A DNA stretch of 10,028 bases from an uncultured Bacillaceae bacterium (GTDB taxonomy: Bacteria; Bacillota; Bacilli; Bacillales; Amphibacillaceae): the NCBI GenBank assembly GCA_937925695.1, contig CALAMD010000002.1, forward strand, positions 1 through 10,028, written 5' to 3'. Below, in pieces: positions 6,848 through 10,028 of the stretch (position 1 is the stretch's first letter; each line of letters opens with the position of its first letter). The translations under genes and the position numbers were made by a program. A model generated the notes under the pieces. The model made no database searches, was not told the DNA's origin, and saw only the letters and a list, made by a program, of their open reading frames with translations.

Positions 6848-7861
6848 TTAATCGGTTGCGACGATTAAGCCTTGTTCACGATAAAATTTTTCTGCACCCG
6901 GATGAAGGGGGATATGACCGACTTCGATAATCGTCTGATCATTAATTTCTTGCAAGCTTCGGTGAACATCAAATAAATAATCAAGTTGTTCATAAATGGC
7001 TTTGGTCATTTGATATACTGCTTCCTCAGACATATGTTCATGGGTAATAAGGATCGTAGGACTATTAACTGTATGATAGTCCTCAGTTTGAAAATCATAA
7101 CTACCAGCTGGCATCGTATAAGGGGTCATGTCATATTTTTCTACCAAATAATTTATTGCCTGATCCCCGATAGGAATTAACTTCATATCGATCGTTGCTG
7201 ATGCCTCCATAATATCGCCGGCAGGAATCGGCACCATTTTTCCTAAGCCATCTATTCGCCCATCAGCCATTAATTCAAAGGTCTTGCCACCTGATAAATA
7301 GTTGATTTCGCCCCCGTAATCTTGAATATCCTCATAACTGATACCATAGGCTTCAAAAACTGAAGCAGATACCAAATCTCCTAATGCTCCTTTTTCACCC
7401 GCTGAATAGCGGATACCGACCTGATGTTCAACAATGTCTTCAACAGACTGAAACGACGCATTGACAGGGGCAACAAATTGGAAAATATTCACCGGCATAA
7501 TAGCAGCTACCGCTCGAATATGTTCATGTTGTTCTGTAAACGGCTCCTTCCCTTCATAGGCAAATTGCGCAATCAATGATTCAGCTACCGCAAAATCAGC
7601 TTTCCCTTCATGAACTAGGATTGGGTTACCGGCTACCGTCCCTGGTGCACTACTAATCATTGTACCTGGATTTTCACGTCTCACTGCTTCAGCAATCCCT
7701 TCAGAAAAAATCGACCATATACCGCCGACACTACCTCCATTGATGACGGTTTGATCCAATATGTGCTCTTCACTTGTATCCAGATCATGACCTGTATTTC
7801 CACAACTTGAACAAAACAATGTCATGAATATTAATATGAATAATAGCTTGATATTTTTCAC
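6848..7861 (-). CDS. TAXI-family TRAP solute-binding lipoprotein
   Basis: The 337-aa protein captures substrate outside the cell and hands it to the TRAP permease encoded next to it. A Lys-containing N-terminus and a hydrophobic stretch (residues 6-17) lead to Cys-Ser-Ser-Cys20, where Cys20 is the probable lipid anchor; the -3 residue is Cys instead of the usual Leu. The mature part starts with the TAXI hallmark INGGSVGGIW (40-49), then SAPGTVAGNPILVHEGKADFA (split over 71-80 and 81-91), as expected for this family. Length matches family norm. Start is GTG at 7861, with AGGAGG 9 nt ahead. Upstream, 107 bp separate it from nadC, with a hairpin but no workable promoter of its own, so transcription probably comes from the nadC promoter. 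The ligand is unknown; TAXI proteins of known function bind glutamate-like carboxylates. Confidence 0.92.
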   Translation of the reverse strand: MKNIKLLFILIFMTLFCSSCGNTGHDLDTSEEHILDQTVINGGSVGGIWSIFSEGIAEAVRRENPGTMISSAPGTVAGNPILVHEGKADFAVAESLIAQFAYEGKEPFTEQHEHIRAVAAIMPVNIFQFVAPVNASFQSVEDIVEHQVGIRYSAGEKGALGDLVSASVFEAYGISYEDIQDYGGEINYLSGGKTFELMADGRIDGLGKMVPIPAGDIMEASATIDMKLIPIGDQAINYLVEKYDMTPYTMPAGSYDFQTEDYHTVNSPTILITHEHMSEEAVYQMTKAIYEQLDYLFDVHRSLQEINDQTIIEVGHIPLHPGAEKFYREQGLIVATD

Positions 7862-7922
7862 TCTGCCTAACCTCCTATTGTAAAAAACGGCCTCTCTATC
7901 TCAAAGTGCACTAACATATTAA

Positions 7923-7948
7923 ACAGTAATTATCATCCTAATTACTGT
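7923..7948 (-). terminator. Hairpin between nadC and the TRAP genes; weak or partial terminator
   Basis: ACAGTAATTA (7923-7932) and TAATTACTGT (7939-7948) form a perfect 10-bp stem around a 6-nt loop, 21 bp past the nadC stop. On the minus strand the hairpin is followed by TTTAATATG, so the T tract is short and the stem is AT-rich. It could act as a leaky terminator that lowers TRAP expression relative to nadC, or as an RNA-processing or stability element. Confidence 0.5.
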
Positions 7949-7968
7949 GACTATCGTAGAAATAACTA

Positions 7969-8805
7969 TTACTTCAACTGAACATTTAAACTTATATCTA
8001 ACGCCTTAACAGAGTGAGTTAAAAAGCCAAGAGAAATATAATCTACTCCTGTATTTGCATAAGCAGGCAATTGTTCTAATGTGATCCCACCCGATGCTTC
8101 CGTAATGATATGTTCGGGCACATACTGCACAAGTTCCTTGATTTCCTCTGGTGAACGATTGTCAAACATAATCACATCTGCTTGTGCTTCAACCGCCTCT
8201 TTGACCTGCTCTAATGATTCAGTTTCTACTTCAATTTTGACCATATGACCAACACTTTCCCTTACCTTACTAACAGCCATTTCAATTGAACCACAAAAGG
8301 CAATATGATTGTCTTTGATTAAAACACCATCATATAAACCATATCGATGGTTTTTTCCACCACCTACGGTAACAGCATATTTATCAAACATGCGTAACCC
8401 TGGCATTGTTTTTCGGGTATCACAAATATTAATTCTGTCATCGTTTAACTGATCAACACATTTTTTGGTCATGGTGGCAATGCCACACATCCGCTGTAAT
8501 AAATTTAATGCTACCCTTTCACCAGTTAACAAATGGACTACAGAACCGTTCACTTCCGCTATTACATCGCCAGCTTCCACACTATTTCCGTCAGCCGTTA
8601 AAAGGGTTACTGTAATATTTGGATCTAACAAGCGATAAAGTTCTTTGATGATTGGCAACCCTGCGATAATCCCTTGCTCTTTTGCAATAAATTCGCCTGT
8701 GCCTATTTGTGTTCCTGGAAAAACACCTTCACTCGTTAAATCCCGGTCTCCTATATCTTCTAAAAGGAAAGATTCTAATTTCTTTCTAACATTGATAATA
8801 TTCAT
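7969..8805 (-). CDS. nadC: Nicotinate-nucleotide pyrophosphorylase (quinolinate phosphoribosyltransferase)
   Basis: The cytosolic 278-aa enzyme turns quinolinate and PRPP into nicotinate mononucleotide, CO2 and pyrophosphate, the step where de novo NAD synthesis meets the shared pathway. Landmarks: LLEDIGDRDLTSE (14-26), LNLLQRMCGIAT (100-111; usually MSG), the PRPP/quinolinate block DTRKTMPGLR (129-138; usually KTTPG), KYAV followed by GGGKNHRYGLYD (142-159), KDNH (164-167), EVE (192-194), DN (215-216) and EASGGI (236-241). Length is normal and catalytic Lys, Arg and His residues are kept. The ATG ending at 8805 has GAGGGG 6 nt ahead; an in-frame ATG at 8829 has no ribosome site at a good distance. 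It diverges from niaR across a NiaR-operator-like palindrome. No nadA or nadB adjoins it; the TRAP genes follow instead. Confidence 0.97.
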   Translation of the reverse strand: MNIINVRKKLESFLLEDIGDRDLTSEGVFPGTQIGTGEFIAKEQGIIAGLPIIKELYRLLDPNITVTLLTADGNSVEAGDVIAEVNGSVVHLLTGERVALNLLQRMCGIATMTKKCVDQLNDDRINICDTRKTMPGLRMFDKYAVTVGGGKNHRYGLYDGVLIKDNHIAFCGSIEMAVSKVRESVGHMVKIEVETESLEQVKEAVEAQADVIMFDNRSPEEIKELVQYVPEHIITEASGGITLEQLPAYANTGVDYISLGFLTHSVKALDISLNVQLK

Positions 8806-8881
8806 CGTTAACCCCTCTCGTGTAAACATATAATCATATTAAAAGTATTTCCTTATCATCATGTGTAACACGATTGAATAA

Positions 8882-8939
8882 TGTGAAGTTAATTACATAC
8901 CTCAACATGAAACCGCCATGATTGTGAAGTTTATCACAT
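8882..8939. promoter_or_regulatory. Two direct copies of a CRP/FNR- or Rex-like operator in the nadC leader
   Basis: TGTGAAGTTTATCACAT (8923-8939) contains an exact TGTGA-N6-TCACA. TGTGAAGTTAATTACAT (8882-8898) is a 15-of-17 copy 41 bp away, with one mismatch in the palindrome. The exact site, with one more T in front, also fits the Rex box (TTGTGAA-N4-TTCACAA) at all but two fixed positions. Fnr/ArcR and Rex report oxygen or redox state, Rex through NADH, so redox control of NAD synthesis is plausible. Confidence 0.5.
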
Positions 8940-8946
8940 GGCGTTT
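8910..8946 (-). promoter_or_regulatory. Inverted repeat at the 5' end of the predicted nadC transcript
   Basis: AAACGCCATG and CATGGCGGTTT (minus strand) pair over 10 bp with one bulged G, enclosing a 16-nt loop. No T tract follows on either strand, so it is not a usual terminator. If transcription starts near 8945 the hairpin would sit at the very 5' end of the mRNA, a position that often protects Bacillus transcripts from 5' decay. The loop overlaps the exact TGTGA-N6-TCACA site, whose centre is offset by 2 bp. Confidence 0.5.
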
Positions 8947-8951
8947 CTAAA

Positions 8952-8980
8952 AAAATACTTGTAATCTAAAATTTTCTCAA
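8952..8980 (-). promoter_or_regulatory. nadC: Candidate nadC promoter
   Basis: On the minus strand TTGAGA (8975-8980) and TATTTT (8952-8957) are separated by 17 nt. The -35 matches 5 of 6 positions and the -10 matches 4 of 6. The start point would be near 8945, giving a leader of about 140 nt. The NiaR-like palindrome ends 13 bp upstream of the -35. An alternative is TGTAAT at 8892-8897, which has no -35 and would need an activator. Confidence 0.4.
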
Positions 8981-8993
8981 CCTTTTCGACTTT

Positions 8994-9013
8994 ACAGGTG
9001 TCTTGACACCTAT
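8994..9013. promoter_or_regulatory. NiaR-operator-like palindrome
   Basis: ACAGGTGTC-TT-GACACCTAT is a 20-bp inverted repeat with one mismatch, placed in the gap between divergent nadC and niaR. NiaR of Bacillus represses NAD-synthesis genes with nicotinate as co-repressor through TGTC/GACA-type palindromes (known for the family). The site covers the -35 TTGACA (9003-9008) of the best niaR promoter, so autoregulation is expected; it lies just upstream of the predicted nadC -35. Confidence 0.8.
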
Positions 9014-9032
9014 CTTTACATAAGTTTAAAAT
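9003..9032 (+). promoter_or_regulatory. niaR: Candidate niaR promoter, overlapped by the operator
   Basis: TTGACA (9003-9008, perfect) and TAAAAT (9027-9032, 5 of 6) are 18 nt apart. Transcription would start near 9039, leaving a leader of about 85 nt that includes an A/T-only tract (9045-9065). A second -10, TATAAT at 9097-9102, lies close to the gene but its -35 (TCGGAA) is poor and the resulting leader would be about 16 nt. Confidence 0.6.
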
Positions 9033-9125
9033 AAATACAAGACCTTTTTTAAAAAAAATTTTTAAATACATGCTCGGAATCTTTTCCTTATTCCCTTATA
9101 ATAGATTCATCAAAGGTGGTTGATT

Positions 9126-9659
9126 ATGGATAACGAAAAAAAAATGTCCCCAGATATGAGACAAAGATATATTATCAATACATTAAAAAATGCTCACCAG
9201 CCGGTTACCGGGAGTGAGCTTGCCAAACAAACGAATGTGAGTAGACAAGTTATTGTTCAAGATATTTCGATTTTAAAAGCCAAAAACGAACCGATTATAG
9301 CAACGAGTCAAGGATATATGTATATTAAACAACAGCCAACAACCATTCAACAAATTGTTGCTGTTCATCACTCACCAGAACGAACTAAAGAAGAACTATA
9401 TTTACTTGTCGATCATGGTGTAACAGTAAAAGATGTGATTGTTGAACATCCCGTCTATGGTGACTTGACGGCATCCATCATGGTTAGCAATCGTTTAGAA
9501 GTAGATCGATTTATTCAACATATTACCGAAACAAAATCAACGTATTTATCTATGCTAACAAATGGCACCCATTTACATACTATTGAAGCTGATTCAATGG
9601 AAAAATTAAATTTAGCCAAGGAAGCATTGCAAAAAGCTAATTTTTTACTAGAATCATAA
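9126..9659 (+). CDS. niaR: Nicotinate-responsive NAD-biosynthesis repressor NiaR
   Basis: The 177-aa protein is a DNA-binding repressor of NAD synthesis and precursor-uptake genes. Residues about 12-65 form an HTH_11 winged helix (LKNAHQPVTGSELAKQTNVS with the recognition helix at SRQVIVQDISIL). Residues about 78-173 form the 3H ligand domain. His82, Glu90, His149 and His151 have the same spacing as the metal site of the Thermotoga homologue (His79, Glu87, His146, His148, from memory), so the site is intact. The ATG at 9126 has AAAGGTGG about 6 nt ahead; a TTG at 9120 overlaps that site. It is divergent from nadC, with the operator between, as in Bacillus subtilis where yrxA/niaR neighbours the nad genes. 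It is the only plus-strand gene here. Confidence 0.95.
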   Translation: MDNEKKMSPDMRQRYIINTLKNAHQPVTGSELAKQTNVSRQVIVQDISILKAKNEPIIATSQGYMYIKQQPTTIQQIVAVHHSPERTKEELYLLVDHGVTVKDVIVEHPVYGDLTASIMVSNRLEVDRFIQHITETKSTYLSMLTNGTHLHTIEADSMEKLNLAKEALQKANFLLES

Positions 9660-9679
9660 CGCTTACCATTGTACTGAAT

Positions 9680-9693
9680 ACCTTATATAAGGT
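9680..9693 (+). terminator. Weak palindrome after niaR, possible terminator
   Basis: ACCTTATATAAGGT is a perfect 14-nt palindrome 21 bp past the niaR stop; as a hairpin it has only about 5 bp, and the T run (9703-9708 area) comes some 10 nt later. It may contribute to ending the niaR transcript, but it is well below a standard terminator. Confidence 0.3.
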
Positions 9694-9699
9694 GATTTG

Positions 9700-10028
9700 A
9701 TTCTTTTTCCTGCTTACTTACGTTCAGATGAGATTTTTCCTATCATTTATAACTAAGTCTTAAATACCGACATGATTTCCTGGGAAATGATTTAACCTGA
9801 CATAAATATAAATATTTGGATGAAATAGTCATTCTTTTAATGTGATGACATAGATCAGGAATGGATATTATCGCCTTTTTTGTTAATATCAATTGGATAC
9901 ATATTTCCCCTCACATCTTGCCTAACCAATGATCCATACTGTCTATCAGTATGGATAGCTATTCTTTATAAGCAATATTCTCCTAGATTAAAGCATTAAT
10001 AAAATACATTTATATACCCATCCCTCAT
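9700..10028. other. Intergenic stretch with one strong hairpin
   Basis: No coding frame with a start and ribosome site is seen on either strand in the last 330 bp. The one clear structure is a perfect 10-bp inverted repeat, ATCCATACTG (9932-9941) and CAGTATGGAT (9947-9956), around the 5-nt loop TCTAT. Neither side has a T tract directly after it, so its role as terminator or operator is open. The window ends before any next gene appears. Confidence 0.55.

Noticed and set aside
7877..7904. TTGAGA - 16 nt - TACAAT as a separate promoter for the binding-protein gene
   Set aside because: The hexamers look good, but the start point would fall inside the AGGAGG at 7871-7876, leaving the GTG-start gene without a ribosome site.
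8806..8829. Upstream in-frame ATG for nadC at 8829
   Set aside because: No Shine-Dalgarno at usable spacing; the ATG at 8805 has GAGGGG 6 nt ahead and gives the usual NadC N-terminus.
8910..8946. Inverted repeat read as a terminator or as a known riboswitch
   Set aside because: No T tract on either strand, and I recognise no aptamer consensus; kept only as a structural leader element.

Overview
The window looks like a low-GC Bacillaceae chromosome (Firmicutes). The evidence is the AT-rich composition, strong AGGAGG-type ribosome sites, a guanine riboswitch ahead of an NCS2 purine permease, a NiaR-type NAD regulator, an IDEAL-domain protein and T-tailed hairpin terminators. I cannot name the genus. 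No transposase, phage, rRNA, tRNA or CRISPR feature is visible. All genes except niaR lie on the minus strand.

Layout. Positions 1-186 hold a decayed 21-bp tandem repeat. Next come an IDEAL-domain protein (187-627), a two-lobed P-loop ATPase-like protein with one degenerate Walker A (730-1749), a 58-aa hydrophilic protein with its own terminator (1995-2211), and a pair of small related membrane proteins (2301-3075). Upstream of that pair is an exact TGTGA-N6-TCACA site. A guanine/hypoxanthine permease (3397-4692) follows, with a strong terminator behind it and a guanine riboswitch ahead of it (4726-4887).

The right half is an NAD-precursor module. niaR (9126-9659, plus) diverges from nadC (7969-8805, minus). 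A NiaR-operator-like palindrome (8994-9013) in the gap overlaps the -35 of a good niaR promoter. Downstream of nadC, same strand, are a TAXI-type TRAP solute-binding lipoprotein (6848-7861) and its fused DctQM permease (5006-6811). No nadA or nadB is in the window.

Most interesting points: (1) nadC-TAXI-TRAP next to NiaR suggests a carboxylate importer for an NAD precursor, with quinolinate the natural candidate because NadC consumes it; (2) two exact and one near-exact CRP/FNR-like TGTGA-N6-TCACA sites lie ahead of both nadC and the small membrane-protein pair; (3) the guanine riboswitch has two nested complementarities that could form a composite antiterminator, one of them joining the aptamer's P2/J2-3 strand to the terminator loop. 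Start codons below were chosen by ribosome-site spacing, so several genes are shorter than their longest open frame.
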